In this document: piece after piece, positions 44,125-53,429 of the stretch
Position numbering within the stretch: the stretch's first letter is position 1
Layout of the letters: the number at the start of each line of letters is the position of its first letter
NCBI GenBank assembly: GCA_028866895.1
Contig: JAGWHF010000005.1
Span: 1-64,000 of the forward strand
DNA length: 64,000 nucleotides
From: Nitrososphaerota archaeon
GTDB lineage: Archaea > Thermoproteota > Nitrososphaeria > Nitrososphaerales > Nitrosopumilaceae
Reading direction: 5' to 3'
The notes under the pieces: generated by a model
Seen by the model: only the letters and a program-made list of their open reading frames with translations
Database searches by the model: none
Told to the model about the DNA's origin: nothing
Position numbers and translations under genes: made by a program

Positions 44125-44147
44125 GTCCGAGGGAAATCCCATCGGAC
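44125..44147 (+). terminator. 3' hairpin after the 109-residue gene
   Basis: GTCCGA (44125-44130) pairs with TCGGAC (44142-44147) and GGG (44131-44133) with CCC (44138-44140), with an AAAT loop and one bulged A. There is no U-run directly after it, so it may protect the 3' end or be part of an RNA rather than a classical terminator. Confidence 0.35.
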
Positions 44148-44554
44148 CACCACTAGGTAAGAAACTACAACTTACAATATAGGTGACTCACATGTATAGA
44201 AAAGAATGTGTTCGTTCATTATGAAAGATAAACACGCCAAAATTGCAGATGGTTGCAGTATCAGGGAATAGGATCGATCTTCATCATTTTCCAGTGCAAT
44301 GCCCATTCTAGCCTAAAATTAGAAACTTGGTGCACATTTGCTTGCAATCCCTCCAAGTCAGACACGATGGCTTATTATCAGGTATAACAGGTTTTTGAAA
44401 TCAGGAAATTCCGTGAGTTTGACATACAGCGGATTCAGAAATTGTCAATTTATGATTCCTATTTTGAATTTTTACCAATAAAATCAACATAATCCAATTA
44501 TACCGGTACTTTTATCTCATTTTAAGAGGTTTAATCAAAAACCTGCAAGATGAA
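44148..44554. other. Gene-poor stretch
   Basis: No frame here is convincing. A 44-residue minus-strand frame (44306 to 44172) is open but lacks a TATA box at the right distance. The base composition is AT-rich and TATA-like elements occur by chance. The strongest signals are the hairpins on either side. Confidence 0.4.
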
Positions 44555-44622
44555 GAATGTTTTGGAGTTAGACCGAGTACCCGAAGGATACTCTCTTGCC
44601 ATGGCCCTACTCCAAAACATTC
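44555..44622 (+). ncRNA. Candidate small structured RNA upstream of sucC
   Basis: GAATGTTTTGGAGT (44555-44568) and ACTCCAAAACATTC (44609-44622) pair perfectly over 14 bp. An alternative register adds TAG/CTA. The 40-nt interior contains a second hairpin, GAGTACC (44575-44581) with GGATACTC (44586-44593, one bulged A) over a CGAA loop, and an unpaired 3' side with GCCATGGC. A TTTTTAAC stretch follows at about 44641-44648 and a small AGGTTT/AAACCT stem precedes it. It has the shape of a compact ncRNA (H/ACA-like size) or a mRNA leader element. The strand is not proven, as stems are symmetric. Confidence 0.45.
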
Positions 44623-44824
44623 CTACGTTATGAAAAGGTGTTTTTAACTCTCCTTATCACAAAATCCGAACGGTATGATATATCACGTCCTCTCGATTCT
44701 GCGGGACACAGGCAGACCCAACAATTGAAAAATCATGATGTTGAATGACCTTACCCATCATTGCGATCGATAAGAAAGATCTAGAAGATTTCCAAGATCA
44801 AAAATCTTGCTTGTCCAGCCAACA

Positions 44825-44833
44825 GATTATAAA
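44825..44833 (+). promoter_or_regulatory. TATA box of sucCD
   Basis: ATTATAAAG has its centre about 28 bp before the sucC ATG at 44857, predicting a leaderless mRNA. Confidence 0.5.
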
Positions 44834-44856
44834 GACCATGAAATTGAAATTGTTCG

Positions 44857-45969
44857 ATGCGTTTACTTGAATATCAGGCAAAATCGTTGTTTTCAGATTA
44901 TGCCATTCCAATACCCCAAGGTTTAACATCTACAGATATCGAGCAAGGCAGGAAAGACGCCACTGCATTAGGTTTTCCATTCGTCATAAAGGCACAGATG
45001 GCTGTTGGAGGAAGGGGCAAAGCTGGCGCCATACAAAAATGTCATAATGCCGACGAATTTGAGTTAAAGTACCCTGAGATCATGCAGAAGGTAGTAAAAG
45101 GAGAGAAGACGAGAGCCATCCTGCTTGAGAAAATGGCAGACATCAAAAAAGAAATCTACCTCTCGCTGTTCTTGAACCGTGGCAAGAGATGCTATACCAT
45201 TATTGCTTCCGCCGAAGGGGGCGTAGAGATCGAATCTGTAAAAAACCAGATCATTAGAGAGGTAGGACTCGGAAACGTTGATCCAAAAATGGCAGAAGAG
45301 GTAGGAAAGGATATCGGCCTGAAGGATAGCACGCTTTCGCAGTTTGTAGAAATATTGGAGAAATTATCAAAACTTACAGTGGAAAAGGAGGCCGAACTTG
45401 CAGAAATCAACCCTCTAGCAATATTGAAGGAGGACAAGATTGTTGCTCTTGACGGCAAGGTGATAATTGACGACAACGCAATGTTCAGACACGAGGAATT
45501 GCGCAAGTTCCAAGAGGTTTCCGAGCTTGAGGAAAGGGCCGAGAAGAGTGGATTTTCCCTCGTAGAGCTTGACGGTAACATCGCAGTGGTTGGCAATGGC
45601 GCCGGCCTCGTGATGTCGACTTTGGATATGTTGTCGGATAACGGTGGAAAGCCCGCTTGTTTCCTCGATGTTGGCGGAGGTGCAACCACTGAGACCGTAT
45701 ACGAGGCGCTGACTTTAATCAGCAGGATGAAGAAAGTAAAAGGAATCCTCGTCAACCTTTACGGCGGAATAGTAAAGACAACAACGGTGGCTACGGCTTT
45801 TATAAAAGCATACGAGAACAAGCTAATAGACGTCCCAGTTTTTGCAAGAATGTCAGGTGCAGAGGCTGACAAGTCGAAGGAGATGCTGAAGGGATCAAGG
45901 ACCAGAATGTTCGACACGATTGAAGAAGCAATAAATGCGTCTGTTTTAGAGGTTAATAAAAATGGCTGA
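44857..45969 (+). CDS. sucC: Succinyl-CoA synthetase subunit beta
   Basis: Nucleotide-binding subunit of the ligase interconverting succinyl-CoA and succinate with ATP/ADP. The 370 residues show the ATP-grasp N-terminus (RLLEYQAKSLFSDYAIPIPQG, FVIKAQMAVGGRGKAG) and the C-terminal ligase part (CFLDVGGGATTETVYEAL, GILVNLYGGIVKTT). It overlaps sucD by 8 nt, so they are translated together. In this phylum succinyl-CoA is shared by the TCA reactions and the hydroxybutyrate branch of carbon fixation, so the enzyme sits at that junction. Confidence 0.94.
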   Translation: MRLLEYQAKSLFSDYAIPIPQGLTSTDIEQGRKDATALGFPFVIKAQMAVGGRGKAGAIQKCHNADEFELKYPEIMQKVVKGEKTRAILLEKMADIKKEIYLSLFLNRGKRCYTIIASAEGGVEIESVKNQIIREVGLGNVDPKMAEEVGKDIGLKDSTLSQFVEILEKLSKLTVEKEAELAEINPLAILKEDKIVALDGKVIIDDNAMFRHEELRKFQEVSELEERAEKSGFSLVELDGNIAVVGNGAGLVMSTLDMLSDNGGKPACFLDVGGGATTETVYEALTLISRMKKVKGILVNLYGGIVKTTTVATAFIKAYENKLIDVPVFARMSGAEADKSKEMLKGSRTRMFDTIEEAINASVLEVNKNG

Positions 45970-46882
45970 CCTTTTTGATTTACTGATTGGGAAAGAGGGG
46001 GACAAGGACTACAAAAAGAAGCCAGTCATAGTGCAAGGAATAACCGGCAAGTTTGGTTCATTCCATACGCAGCAAATGCTTGCGTATGGCACAAATATCG
46101 TGGCAGGCGTCACTCCGGGAAAGGGCGGACAGAAAATCGAGGGTGTTCCAATTTACGAGACCATGAGAGAGGCAGTCGAGGCTACAGGAGCAAAAATCTC
46201 CATCGTTTTCGTTCCTGCCAAATTCTTCCTAAATGCAGCACTTGATGCTTTAGAATCAGGAATCAAGCTATTAATCGCAATCCCAGAACATGTACCCGTA
46301 AGGGATGCCCTCAAAGTAGTGGAGTTAGCAAAGAAAAAGGATGCAATTGTTGTAGGCCCTAACACGCCCGGAGTCATAATACCAGGACTCATAAAGATTG
46401 GAATCATGCCTGCATCTCCCTTCACACCAGGAAGAATCGCCGTCATATCTAGAAGTGGGACTCTGATGTACGAGGTATCGCACAATCTTTCCCTCGCCAA
46501 CTTTGGGCAGAGTATTTGTTTTGGGATAGGAGGCGACCCAATCAACGGAACTCCTTTGATACATGCTTTTGATACCATCCGTAACGGGGCCAACATAGAT
46601 GGTGTCGTTGTTGTCGGAGAGATAGGAGGCGATGCGGAGGAGATGCTAGCCCAGCACATCATAGACACCAAATTCGACAAACCCGTTGTTGCCTACATAG
46701 CTGGCCGCGCAGCTCCCAAGGAAAAGAGGATGGGTCATGCAGGAGCCATTGTGTATGGAACCTACGGATCCGCGGAGTCGAAGGTTTCAATGTATGCCAA
46801 GGCAAACGTGCCCGTCGCCAAGCGACCAGCAGAGGTCCCTATGCTGCTTGCAGGCAAGTTGGGAAAGGGTAGAAACAAATAG
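45962..46882 (+). CDS. sucD: Succinyl-CoA synthetase subunit alpha
   Basis: CoA-binding and phosphohistidine subunit. The 306 residues include [24 protein letters not shown], the Rossmann CoA site around [30 protein letters not shown] and the catalytic His segment GHAGAIVYG near residue 259. A short N-terminal extension ([17 protein letters not shown]) precedes the usual first strand. It starts 8 nt inside sucC and is followed by the eL40 gene after 22 bp. Confidence 0.94.
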   Translation: MADLFDLLIGKEGDKDYKKKPVIVQGITGKFGSFHTQQMLAYGTNIVAGVTPGKGGQKIEGVPIYETMREAVEATGAKISIVFVPAKFFLNAALDALESGIKLLIAIPEHVPVRDALKVVELAKKKDAIVVGPNTPGVIIPGLIKIGIMPASPFTPGRIAVISRSGTLMYEVSHNLSLANFGQSICFGIGGDPINGTPLIHAFDTIRNGANIDGVVVVGEIGGDAEEMLAQHIIDTKFDKPVVAYIAGRAAPKEKRMGHAGAIVYGTYGSAESKVSMYAKANVPVAKRPAEVPMLLAGKLGKGRNK

Positions 46883-46904
46883 CAGGTAAGATGGAGAAAA
46901 AGAA

Positions 46905-47072
46905 ATGCCAATTACAGACCCCCTTAAAAAGCAGATTGCCCAGAAGGCAAGATTATACTTTAAGGTGTGCTTCTCGTGCGGGGCAAAAAATTCCATGTCC
47001 GCCACCAGATGTCGCAAGTGTCATAATTCCTACCTGAGACTCAAGAATAGGACTCTCGGCATCAAAAAGTAG
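46905..47072 (+). CDS. rpl40e: Ribosomal protein eL40
   Basis: A 55-residue ribosomal protein of the large subunit. It begins PITDPLKKQIAQKAR and has the zinc-binding CFSCGAKN...CRKCHN (C-x2-C-x(n)-C-x2-C). It ends SYLRLKNRTLGIKK, characteristic of archaeal eL40. The start is ATG 46905 with GGAG about 9 nt upstream. An ATG at 46891 is in another frame. It follows sucD by 22 bp and is probably on the same transcript. Confidence 0.93.
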   Translation: MPITDPLKKQIAQKARLYFKVCFSCGAKNSMSATRCRKCHNSYLRLKNRTLGIKK

Positions 47073-47375
47073 CTACTGGCTGCACCCGCAGCTGCAGCCT
47101 TCCCCCCCAGAAATGATCCTGAATTTGTTGGAGGCTTCAAATTTAGATTTTTGATAATGTGCCATATTGACCATTCTCTCAAAATTTGCACTTTTGCCAT
47201 CGCGATGTTCCTGCAGAAACCAGTCCTCGATTTCCTTTACGCTGTACGTGTCCCCGCTCTGTAGGATCTTGGCGAATGTAGATTTGACAAGTTCTTCCTC
47301 GGCAGGCCCCAACTGTATGCCTACATTCAGAAGACTGCGAAGATCCTGCAAAAGGGAAGCAGACTCTTTTTTCAT
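47073..47375 (-). CDS. Helical protein with C-terminal CSCGC
   Basis: A 100-residue, mainly helical protein (KESASLLQDLRSLLNVG, EELVKSTFAKILQSG). The C-terminus is Gly-rich and ends GGEGCSCGCSQ. Three closely spaced cysteines at the very end suggest a metal- or thiol-binding tail. The family is not one I can name. It converges on eL40 with no gap between stops and is divergent from tpiA. Confidence 0.6.
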   Translation of the reverse strand: MKKESASLLQDLRSLLNVGIQLGPAEEELVKSTFAKILQSGDTYSVKEIEDWFLQEHRDGKSANFERMVNMAHYQKSKFEASNKFRIISGGEGCSCGCSQ

Positions 47376-47474
47376 GAGATCCCTTTCTACAATTCCTATA
47401 ATAATTTTGAGAGCTGGACATCACTGATTAAACAATCTCTTGATATATAGGACAAGGTAAAAATCGCATAGACG

Positions 47475-48146
47475 ATGTTTATAATCAACTTTAAAAATTA
47501 TGAGGAAATAGCTGGAACTAACTCGATAAGGCTGGCAAAGGCCGCCTCCAAGATAGCAAAGAAGCACAAGACAAGAATTGTGGTATGCCCTCCACTACAT
47601 CTGATATCAGAGGTAGCAAAACTGCCGGTGGTAGTCTTTTCCCAACATGTGGATAACGCAAAGATTGGGAGTTCTACAGGATTTGCAGTACCGGAGCTTT
47701 TGAAAACGTCCAACGTGGGCGGGTCCCTTGTAAACCACAGCGAGCACCGAATTTCTTACCAAGAGATAGAAGAGATTATCTTCAGACTAAGAAATTTGAA
47801 AATGGTCTCGGTCTTATGCGTGAGAGACGTAGACGAAGCAACGGCCTATGCAAAACTAGGGCCAGATTTCATTGCAATCGAGCCACCTGAACTCATTGGG
47901 AGCGGGAAGGCAGTTTCTCAAGAGAAGCCTGAAATCATAACGGACTCTGTCAAGGCAGTAAAGGAGGCCGGAAATGCCACAAGATTGCTGTGTGGGGCAG
48001 GCATTATCTCAGGCGAGGATGTAAGAAAGGCATTAGACCTAGGAGCAGACGGCATCCTGGTAGCAAGCGGAATCGTGAAGTCTAAGGACTGGGAAAAAGC
48101 AATAGAGGAGTTTTCGCTTGCCTTCAAGAATGCCGGAAAAATTTGA
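47475..48146 (+). CDS. tpiA: Triosephosphate isomerase, archaeal type
   Basis: Interconverts dihydroxyacetone phosphate and glyceraldehyde 3-phosphate. At 223 residues it is the short archaeal form. FIINFKNYEE opens it, LVNHSEHR contains the catalytic His, AIEPPELIGSG the catalytic Glu, and LLCGAGIISGEDV plus GADGILVASGIVK form the phosphate-binding region. A TATA-like GATATATAGG lies about 30 bp upstream of the ATG. It overlaps ppdK, indicating co-expression for gluconeogenesis. Confidence 0.95.
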   Translation: MFIINFKNYEEIAGTNSIRLAKAASKIAKKHKTRIVVCPPLHLISEVAKLPVVVFSQHVDNAKIGSSTGFAVPELLKTSNVGGSLVNHSEHRISYQEIEEIIFRLRNLKMVSVLCVRDVDEATAYAKLGPDFIAIEPPELIGSGKAVSQEKPEIITDSVKAVKEAGNATRLLCGAGIISGEDVRKALDLGADGILVASGIVKSKDWEKAIEEFSLAFKNAGKI

Positions 48147-50847
48147 TATTGTACGAAGACAAAATCACATCGTGAGATCGGTTTATTTTTTTAACGAGGG
48201 CGATGGCAAAAACAAGAGGCTTTTTGGCGGCAAGGGCGCTGGTCTGATGGAGATGACAAAACTTGGCCTTCCCGTGCCACCGGGCTTTACCATAACCACA
48301 GAGGTATGTAATAGATACTTTAGTAACAAGTGTAGGCTCCCCGAGGCAACTATGTACGAGGTGAATAGGAACATATCCAAGATAGAGAGGAGGACTGGTA
48401 GAAAATTTGGCTCGGAAAAATTACCGCTTTTAGTTTCGGTCAGGTCAGGAGCCGCAGTGTCAATGCCGGGCATGATGGATACAATTCTCAACCTAGGCCT
48501 AAATGATAAAACAGTCAAAGGACTCGCCAATTCAAGCAACAATCCAAGATTTGCATGGGATTCGTATCTAAGGTTTGTACAATTATTTGGCAAGATAGTC
48601 TTCAACATTGAAGACAAAGAATTCGAGGCCATACTAACATCGATCAAACAAGACCACGGACTAACGGATGACAGCGAAATGAGTGAAAGATTACTGCGAG
48701 AGGCGGTTACAAAATACAAGGGAATTTGTCAACGACATACCAATAGACAGTTTCCAGATGACCCATACAAACAGCTCCAGCTTGCAATAGAGGCAGTCTT
48801 CAAGAGCTGGATTGGAAGACGCGCGGTGGCGTATAGAGAAAAATACAATATCACGAAGGATGTTGCAAGCGGAACGGCGGTCAACGTAGTGGCAATGGTC
48901 TTTGGAAACATGGGAACCGATAGTGCTACCGGGGTGGTATTCACCAGAGATCCCACAAACGGATCTAAAAAGATTTTTGGCGAATATCTTGTAAATGCCC
49001 AAGGAGAAGATGTGGTGGCAGGGATCAGAACGCCGCAGCAGATAGACAAGTTGGCCATGGAGATGCCAGTAACATTCAAGCGCCTTCTTAGATCCTGTAA
49101 AAGGCTAGAGAAACACTACAAGGAACCGCAAGACATCGAGTTTACGATAGAAAGGGGCAAGTTATACATCCTGCAGACAAGGTCTGCCAAAATGAATGCC
49201 ACAGCCATGATAAGGACTTCGATTGACATGGTCAACGAGAGAATGATTACCAGAAAGCAGTCAATCATGAGAATTCAGGCCGAAGACCTCGACCAAATAC
49301 TTCACAGGACAATCGATGCATCTTACACAACAGGAATCAAACCGGTTGCAAGTGGAATACCTGCCTCGCCCGGTGCTGCTTCAGGTCAGGTAATTTTTGA
49401 CGTTAACAGAGCCATCTCAGACAGTAAGAAAGGAAATCAAGTCATACTTGTAAGAGAGGAGACTAAACCTGAAGACGTTCCAGCATTTTTTTCCTCGGCA
49501 GGCATACTCACAAGCAAGGGAGGTAAGACATCACATGCTGCTGTGGTCGCACGTGGAATGGGAAGGCCTTGCATCGTTGGGTGTGCAAAAATCATAATCG
49601 ATTATTCCACAAAAAAATTTTCTGTGAACGGCCGCACGGTTAACGAGGGGGACATCATAACCATAGACGGAACTTCCGGAAATGTTTACGAGGGAAGCAT
49701 GCCTACGTTACCCCCAAAACTCACAGACGATGTCAGGAAAATCCTTGACTGGGCCGGCGATTTTAAGACCCTTGAGATCAGGGCAAATGCAGATACCCAG
49801 GAGAGTGCGAGGCTTGCCCGCACCTACGGTGCGAGTGGAATAGGATTGTGCCGTACCGAGAGGATGTTCAACGCGCATGGTAGACTCGCAACTTTTGTTG
49901 ACCTCATAATGGCAGAGACGGATGATTCCAGAAGGGCCACGCTCCAGAAGCTTGGAGTATTACAAAAACAGGATTTCAAGGAGATTCTTCAGATCATGGG
50001 AGGATGTAGTGTAACCATTAGGCTTCTGGATCCACCTTTGCATGAATTTCTTCCAAGTCTAGAATCCTCCATCTATAAGGTCAGCGGCCTCGAAAAAGGC
50101 GGTGATACTCCAGCCATGAGAGATGCGCAGCGAGTCCTTCAACGAGTAAGGGATCTTGTCGAAGTAAATCCCATGATGGGCCACCGCGGCGTCAGGATAG
50201 GCATCACCCACCCGGAGATCTATGAGATGCAGATAAGGGCAGTATGCGAAGCGGCGGCAGAGCTTGAGAGCGAAAAGATCAAAGTCCACCCCCAAATAAT
50301 GGTCCCCCAAGTGGGATGCAAAAAAGAGCTGGATTACATCAAAAAAATCTATGAATCGGTAAAATCCGAAGTTGAATCAAGGACAGGCATAAAGTTGAAG
50401 ATAAGTTTTGGTACGATGATGGAGGTGGTAAGGGCGTGTCTTACCGCCGACGAGATTGCAGGAGCCGTAGATTTTTTCAGCTTCGGAACAAATGATCTTA
50501 CCCAAGCCGTATTCAGCTTCAGCAGGGAAGATGCAGAGGGCAAGTTCCTTCCACAATACATAGAGAAAGAGATTCTGGCGGAAAACCCCTTCCAATCCCT
50601 AGACACAAAAGGAATCGGCAGCCTGATTGGACTTGCCACATCCAAAGGAAGGAGTGTCAAGACCGCCTTGGAAATCGGCATATGCGGGGAGCATGGGGGA
50701 GACCCAAAATCCATAAAGTTCTTCCACAAGACAGGCCTGACATACGTAAGTGCGTCCCCCCACAGGATCCCCATAGCAATACTTGCCGCGGCACAGGCGG
50801 CTATCGAGCACGGACAGCCCAAAAAGAGGGCCCGCATGCTCGCATAA
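48130..50847 (+). CDS. ppdK: Pyruvate, phosphate dikinase
   Basis: Converts pyruvate, ATP and phosphate to phosphoenolpyruvate, reversibly. About 905 residues from ATG 48130 (a TTG at 48118 would add four). The N-terminal nucleotide-binding domain has FGGKGAGLMEM and VSVRSGAAVSMPGMMDTILNLG. The swivelling domain carries the phospho-accepting His in GGKTSHAAVVARGMG. The C-terminal PEP/pyruvate barrel has GLCRTERMF, FSFGTNDLTQAVF and EICGEHGGDP. It overlaps tpiA by 17 nt. The pair supports gluconeogenesis from fixed carbon. Confidence 0.95.
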   Translation: MPEKFDIVRRQNHIVRSVYFFNEGDGKNKRLFGGKGAGLMEMTKLGLPVPPGFTITTEVCNRYFSNKCRLPEATMYEVNRNISKIERRTGRKFGSEKLPLLVSVRSGAAVSMPGMMDTILNLGLNDKTVKGLANSSNNPRFAWDSYLRFVQLFGKIVFNIEDKEFEAILTSIKQDHGLTDDSEMSERLLREAVTKYKGICQRHTNRQFPDDPYKQLQLAIEAVFKSWIGRRAVAYREKYNITKDVASGTAVNVVAMVFGNMGTDSATGVVFTRDPTNGSKKIFGEYLVNAQGEDVVAGIRTPQQIDKLAMEMPVTFKRLLRSCKRLEKHYKEPQDIEFTIERGKLYILQTRSAKMNATAMIRTSIDMVNERMITRKQSIMRIQAEDLDQILHRTIDASYTTGIKPVASGIPASPGAASGQVIFDVNRAISDSKKGNQVILVREETKPEDVPAFFSSAGILTSKGGKTSHAAVVARGMGRPCIVGCAKIIIDYSTKKFSVNGRTVNEGDIITIDGTSGNVYEGSMPTLPPKLTDDVRKILDWAGDFKTLEIRANADTQESARLARTYGASGIGLCRTERMFNAHGRLATFVDLIMAETDDSRRATLQKLGVLQKQDFKEILQIMGGCSVTIRLLDPPLHEFLPSLESSIYKVSGLEKGGDTPAMRDAQRVLQRVRDLVEVNPMMGHRGVRIGITHPEIYEMQIRAVCEAAAELESEKIKVHPQIMVPQVGCKKELDYIKKIYESVKSEVESRTGIKLKISFGTMMEVVRACLTADEIAGAVDFFSFGTNDLTQAVFSFSREDAEGKFLPQYIEKEILAENPFQSLDTKGIGSLIGLATSKGRSVKTALEIGICGEHGGDPKSIKFFHKTGLTYVSASPHRIPIAILAAAQAAIEHGQPKKRARMLA

Positions 50848-50897
50848 GGCATAATCGCTAAAACTGAAATACGGAGTAAGAGTAATTCAAGACGCAT

Positions 50898-51452
50898 ATG
50901 TTACCCCGACTCGAATCAATAAAACAGGCCAGGTTGAAGATAGGCCTGACACAACAAAAGCTGGCTTCCCTTACTGGGGTCAGCACCTCGATGATAAACC
51001 AGATTGAATCCGGAAGGTGCCAGCCGAGCTATGCCACGGCAAGGAAAATATTCGAGGTCTTGTGGTCGCTTGAGAGCCAGTCTTCCATGAAGGCAGGGCA
51101 TATTTGCAGTAAGGAAATTGTCAAATTAAAGACAAGCGATACTCTTCATGATGCAATAAAAAAGATGCAGGATTTGTCAATAAGTCAGGTTCCCGTTTTT
51201 GACGGGAGTGAAGTAGTGGGCCTCATAACAGAGGACGGTATTGTGAAACACCTCGTAGATAATGATGAAACGCAGCGGAAGAAGATCAGGCTCTCTGAAA
51301 TTATGGAGCCGCGGCCGCCAATTGTAGATTATGACACCCCAGTTAAGACCTTGGTGTCCCTGATAAGATATTCAAAGTGCGTCCTCGTTTCAAAACAGAG
51401 CAAGATTGTCGGCATCATAACGGCGTCTGACACCTTGAAATTAATAGAATAA
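50898..51452 (+). CDS. HTH (XRE-type) regulator with two CBS domains
   Basis: A 184-residue regulator. Residues 4-55 are an XRE helix-turn-helix (ESIKQARLKIGLTQQKLASL, VSTSMINQIESGRCQPSYAT). Residues 65-184 are a pair of CBS domains, seen in AGHICSKEIVKLKTSDTLHDAI and VPVFDGSEVVGLITEDGIV, then a second copy ending KIVGIITASDTLKL. CBS pairs bind AMP, ATP or related nucleotides, so DNA binding may follow cell energy. It sits just after ppdK and next to the mutase genes; control of central carbon genes is plausible but inferred. Confidence 0.82.
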   Translation: MLPRLESIKQARLKIGLTQQKLASLTGVSTSMINQIESGRCQPSYATARKIFEVLWSLESQSSMKAGHICSKEIVKLKTSDTLHDAIKKMQDLSISQVPVFDGSEVVGLITEDGIVKHLVDNDETQRKKIRLSEIMEPRPPIVDYDTPVKTLVSLIRYSKCVLVSKQSKIVGIITASDTLKLIE

Positions 51453-51459
51453 GAGCTAG

Positions 51460-51852
51460 CTACGGATGTGAGCACAATTCTGCAAGTACTCCATGAAGCG
51501 ATTTAGGATGTATGAATGTGATTTTAGTCCCACGAGATCCCGGCCTAACGTCTCCTAAAAATCTCACTCCCCTATCCTTCATTCTCTCAACTTCGCCATC
51601 AATTTTTTCCGTTTCAAGCGCAATGTGATGAAGCCCCTCCCCGCGGCTTTCAAGGAATTTCTTTATGGGGCTGTTTGCCCTTGTTGCCTCCATAAGTTCG
51701 ATCCTCGAGTTGTCAAGATGCAATATGGCTACTCTTACCCCCTCCGTCTCAACACTCTCAAATTCTACCTCCTTCACGCCAAGCGCGTCTTGGTATTCCT
51801 TTACAGCCTCTTCCAAGTTATTGACAGCAATTGCAACATGATCTATCCTCAA
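51460..51852 (-). CDS. mce: Methylmalonyl-CoA epimerase
   Basis: Interconverts the (R) and (S) epimers of methylmalonyl-CoA. The 130-residue vicinal-oxygen-chelate protein shows MRIDHVAIAVNNLEEAVKEY with the first His ligand, then GLHHIALETEKIDGE with the second. The C-terminal GTKITFIHPKSLHGVLAELC supplies the Glu ligand. One base separates it from the mutase large-subunit gene, so the two are cotranscribed. It serves the methylmalonyl-CoA to succinyl-CoA branch of the carbon-fixation cycle. Confidence 0.93.
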   Translation of the reverse strand: MRIDHVAIAVNNLEEAVKEYQDALGVKEVEFESVETEGVRVAILHLDNSRIELMEATRANSPIKKFLESRGEGLHHIALETEKIDGEVERMKDRGVRFLGDVRPGSRGTKITFIHPKSLHGVLAELCSHP

Positions 51853-51853
51853 G

Positions 51854-53425
51854 CTAGAAAGACTCCTTTGGACGATATATGCCGAAAACTTCTCTAAAGG
51901 TATTGCTTATCTCCCCCAGTGTAGAATAACTGCGTACTGATTCAAGTATGTATGGCATGAGGTTTTCCTCCTTCTCAGCAGCATCTTTCATCTTCGAAAG
52001 CGCCGAATCCACCTTTTTATTGTCTCTACTGCTACGCAGGTTAGCCAAGTTTTCCTTCTGCTTTACCTGTATGCTGTCATCAATCCTCATTATTTCTTGT
52101 TTCTCATCAGCAGAATCCGTAAATTTGTTTACACCTACTATTATCCTTTCATTACCATCTATCTCTTTTTTCAGCCTGTATGCATTCTGCCGAATCTCGG
52201 ACTGGAAGAATCCCCGTTCAATGCCTGCAAGCGAGCCCCCCATCCTGTCAATTCTTCTGAGGTACTTGTTTACCTCTTCTTCTATCTTGTCTGTAAGATA
52301 TTCTACATAATGGGATCCTGCCAGCGGATCTACGGTCTTGGTGATCCCGCTTTCATGTCCTACAATCTGTTGTGTTCTGAGCGCAATCTTAACTGCGGCC
52401 TCGGTTGGTAGTGCCAACGCCTCATCTTTTGAATTTGTGTGCAACGATTGACAACCTCCCAGCACCGCGGCCATTGATTGTATGGCCACTCTTACGATGT
52501 TGTTGTCAGGTTGTTGCGCCGTCAGGGATTCTCCACTTGTCTGCACATGGAACTTTAGCTGCATTGATTTTTTGTCCCTTGCATGAAACCTCTCCTTGAC
52601 TATCTTCGCATAAATCCTTCTTGCAGCTCTAAACTTGGCCACCTCCTCGAGGAACTCGCTGGTGCAGCAAAAGAAGAATGAAAGGCGCGGTGCAAAGTCA
52701 TCAATCTTTTGCCCGCGTTCTAGGCATGTCTCGATATATTCGACAGCATTTGCGATCGTAAAGGCAACCTCCTGTATTGCGTTGCACCCAGCCTCCCTCA
52801 TATGATAGCCCGAAATCGAGATCGGGTACCATTGTGGGACCTTCTTTGAACAATACTCTATCATGTCACCTATCAGGCGCATCGAGGGCCTAGGTGGATA
52901 AATGTAGGTGTTCCTTGCGATGTATTCCTTCAGGATGTCATTCTGTGTAGTACCCCTCAATTGCTCGCTTTTTACTCCTTGCGCCTCGCCCGTTGCAATA
53001 TAGAATGAAAGAAGCGTGGAAGCAGTGGCGTTAATCGTCATCGACGTGCTTACCTTGTCAAGCGGGATTCCGTTAAAACACGTCATCATGTCCTTCAGTG
53101 ATGTTATCGAAACACCAACCTTCCCCACCTCACCTTCGGCGTGAGGGTCATCGGCATCATAGCCAATCTGGGTTGGCAGATCAAACGCCATGCTAAGCCC
53201 CGTTTGTCCCCGTTCCAACAGATACTTGAAGCGTCCGTTCGTCTGTTCCGCCGTGCCAAACCCAGTATACTGCCTCATAGTCCAGAGTCTGTCGCGATAC
53301 ATTCCGGGATGTATCCCCCTTGTGAAAGGATACTTGCCTGGTTGCTCAAGCCTGCTTTTCGGCTTTACCTTAGAGTCGTAGTACTTTTTTACCGCGATGT
53401 TTGAATCTGTCTTTATCTTCTCCAT
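51854..53425 (-). CDS. mcmA1: Methylmalonyl-CoA mutase large (catalytic) subunit
   Basis: B12-dependent rearrangement of methylmalonyl-CoA to succinyl-CoA. The 523-residue TIM-barrel subunit includes YPFTRGIHPGMYRDRLWTMR, LPTQIGYDADDP, the substrate-site segment STSMTINATAS, the segment GTTQNDILKEYIARNTYIYP, and HVQTSGESLTAQQPDNN near residue 305. No B12-binding domain is attached; that is the separate small subunit at 54456. It lies between meaB and mce on the minus strand with gaps of 1-4 bp. Confidence 0.95.
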   Translation of the reverse strand: MEKIKTDSNIAVKKYYDSKVKPKSRLEQPGKYPFTRGIHPGMYRDRLWTMRQYTGFGTAEQTNGRFKYLLERGQTGLSMAFDLPTQIGYDADDPHAEGEVGKVGVSITSLKDMMTCFNGIPLDKVSTSMTINATASTLLSFYIATGEAQGVKSEQLRGTTQNDILKEYIARNTYIYPPRPSMRLIGDMIEYCSKKVPQWYPISISGYHMREAGCNAIQEVAFTIANAVEYIETCLERGQKIDDFAPRLSFFFCCTSEFLEEVAKFRAARRIYAKIVKERFHARDKKSMQLKFHVQTSGESLTAQQPDNNIVRVAIQSMAAVLGGCQSLHTNSKDEALALPTEAAVKIALRTQQIVGHESGITKTVDPLAGSHYVEYLTDKIEEEVNKYLRRIDRMGGSLAGIERGFFQSEIRQNAYRLKKEIDGNERIIVGVNKFTDSADEKQEIMRIDDSIQVKQKENLANLRSSRDNKKVDSALSKMKDAAEKEENLMPYILESVRSYSTLGEISNTFREVFGIYRPKESF

Positions 53426-53429
53426 ATGT

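Noticed and set aside
44172-44306. A 44-residue minus-strand frame in the sucC upstream gap
   Set aside because: There is no TATA or ribosome site at the right distance, and the length is within chance for open frames.
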